From Carnobacteriaceae bacterium zg-C25 (GTDB taxonomy: Bacteria; Bacillota; Bacilli; Lactobacillales; Aerococcaceae), in the NCBI GenBank assembly GCA_017945845.1, contig CP072828.1, forward strand, positions 62,001-126,000: a stretch of DNA of 64,000 nt. The letters run 5' to 3'. Position numbers and translations under genes: made by a program. The notes under the pieces are model-generated. The model worked only from the letters and a program-made list of their open reading frames with translations, did no database searches and was not told the DNA's origin. Below, in pieces: positions 63,243 through 64,000 of the stretch (position 1 is the stretch's first letter; each line of letters starts with the position of its first letter).

Positions 63243-63893
63243 GTGAAGTGGAGAGATGAATCTGGGGCGGTGTTGGTGTTAGAAAGCGGACTGGTCATGC
63301 AGGCGGTCATGCTATGTTTATTGCTGTTCGTATTATCCAGTACGATTATTTTACAAAAAAATCAAATGTATTATCACACCAATCGCGCAATAGATGCGTA
63401 TGCGAAAACGTTTGATAAAAGTGATTATTTGACGGCTGTTTCTCACAATAATCAGATAGATACAACATTAAAAGGCAGTGATTACATTGCGCTTTATCGC
63501 CAACCAAGACCGTACCGCTTTATATTTAGTCAGCCACCACAACCGTATCAAAGCATCAATACCGCAACCACAGGCATCCAAAAGGATGCTATTGGGAAAT
63601 TGAACGCGCTGAATATACACGTGGAAGTATCGACTAAAAAGTTAATACGAAAAATGGTGCGTGCGCAAGTTGATTATGCGTTGAATGTTTGGAATCATGT
63701 GTCGCCAAATGTGCAATTAGATAGCCACTTTGAAGTTACGGCACCGATATTGGCGGTTAATGATTTTGTAAACCAAGTGGATTTAGCGGGTGAAGTTATT
63801 CAAAAGCGGTTTTCTCCGATGAAATCGTTAGATCATGTGAAAGGATTGTTGCAACGATTGAACAGGGTGTTGCGAAAAATTCAGGTGCGTTAA
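63243..63893 (+). CDS. TadE-like pseudopilin/pilus assembly protein
   Basis: 216 residues from GTG 63243 (AAAAGGGGGAA five bases upstream; an earlier TTG has no site). The start DESGAVLVLESGLVMQAVM is the TadE-type N-terminus: charged tip, conserved E, then a single hydrophobic helix. The rest is extracytoplasmic and unlike known domains. With the next gene it suggests a Tad-like or competence-unrelated secretion/pilus cluster extending off the window. Confidence 0.55.
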   Translation: MKWRDESGAVLVLESGLVMQAVMLCLLLFVLSSTIILQKNQMYYHTNRAIDAYAKTFDKSDYLTAVSHNNQIDTTLKGSDYIALYRQPRPYRFIFSQPPQPYQSINTATTGIQKDAIGKLNALNIHVEVSTKKLIRKMVRAQVDYALNVWNHVSPNVQLDSHFEVTAPILAVNDFVNQVDLAGEVIQKRFSPMKSLDHVKGLLQRLNRVLRKIQVR

Positions 63894-64000
63894 ATGAAAA
63901 AGGAAACAGGTTTAGTGAGCGTTATGATGATGTATGTGCTACTGCCGTTGCTTCTGCTAGCGATGGTGTGTGTAGATGGTAGTCGTGTCATTTTTGCTAA
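63894..64000 (+). CDS. Start of a second Tad-like membrane protein (3' end outside window)
   Basis: ATG 63894 overlaps the previous stop (TAAATG). The 35 visible residues, MKKETGLVSVMMMY followed by a leucine-rich helix and VDGSRVIFA, are a charged tip plus one hydrophobic helix, the TadE/TadF/TadG pattern. Cut by the window end. Confidence 0.5.
   Translation, partial: MKKETGLVSVMMMYVLLPLLLLAMVCVDGSRVIFA

Overview
The window is about 64 kb of low-GC Gram-positive chromosome, most likely from a Lactobacillales species (Carnobacteriaceae/Aerococcaceae-like). The grounds are strong AGGAGG ribosome binding sites, extended -10 promoters, T-box control, RNase J1 with RpoY, PcsB with a WalR box, FabK, a MurE without the DAP-type DNPR motif, and mannose-family PTS genes. 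Genus is not assigned. No rRNA, tRNA, CRISPR array or intact transposase was seen.

Layout. 1-519 is the end of a polysaccharide flippase whose locus lies to the left. 0.6-4.5 kb holds housekeeping genes (Nudix, mutL, ArsC/Spx-like, gcvH-like, CoA-type Nudix). 4.6-17.9 kb is a sialic acid capsule locus ordered much like the group B Streptococcus cps-neu module: Alg14/Alg13-like pair, glycosyltransferases, Wzy-like polymerase, GT52-type sialyltransferase, Wzx, neuB, membrane acyltransferase, neuC, neuD, neuA (with esterase domain) and an LCP ligase. An (AT)15 tract lies just upstream of its promoter. 18.0-19.9 kb is the conserved trmN6-yazA-rsmI block. 19.9-26.3 kb carries a lactonase, an RpiR regulator, an alpha-glucoside PTS with 6-phospho-alpha-glucosidase, and an MFS carrier. 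26.3-28.1 kb is a two-gene ABC importer behind an attenuator-like leader.

28.1-31.1 kb is gene-poor on the plus strand and holds the most novel-looking material: a candidate small RNA with three hairpins that each expose a C5-6/U4-5 loop, a second small RNA candidate with its own promoter and terminator, and a PBECR-type nuclease gene. 31.1-37 kb holds murE, a tandem-domain surface protein, a RelB/YafQ toxin-antitoxin pair, and an archaeal-type prolyl-tRNA synthetase behind a proline T-box. 37-49.5 kb is mostly minus strand: FNR-like reductase, YuiD, GtrB-like transferase, an operon of ABC-F, thrC, an EndoU-domain lipoprotein and a small acidic gene (possible toxin/immunity pair), an amidase, a P1B-4 metal ATPase, an O-antigen-ligase-like protein and a HAD phosphatase. 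49.6-52.4 kb holds pcsB and fabK. 52.5-61 kb is a host-glycan (galacto-N-biose-like) utilisation region: GntR-agaS-lacD, a second divergent GntR, GH35 beta-galactosidase and PTS IIB-IIC-IID-IIA. 61.2-63.1 kb is rpoY-rnjA, and the window ends in what looks like the start of a TadE-like pilus cluster.

Short palindromic repeats with ISL3-like ends recur in at least three intergenic regions, and near-identical terminator stems recur in others. Together the genes suggest a mucosal commensal or pathobiont that coats itself in O-acetylatable sialic acid and feeds on mucin-type sugars. All functions are read from sequence patterns; no database search was run.
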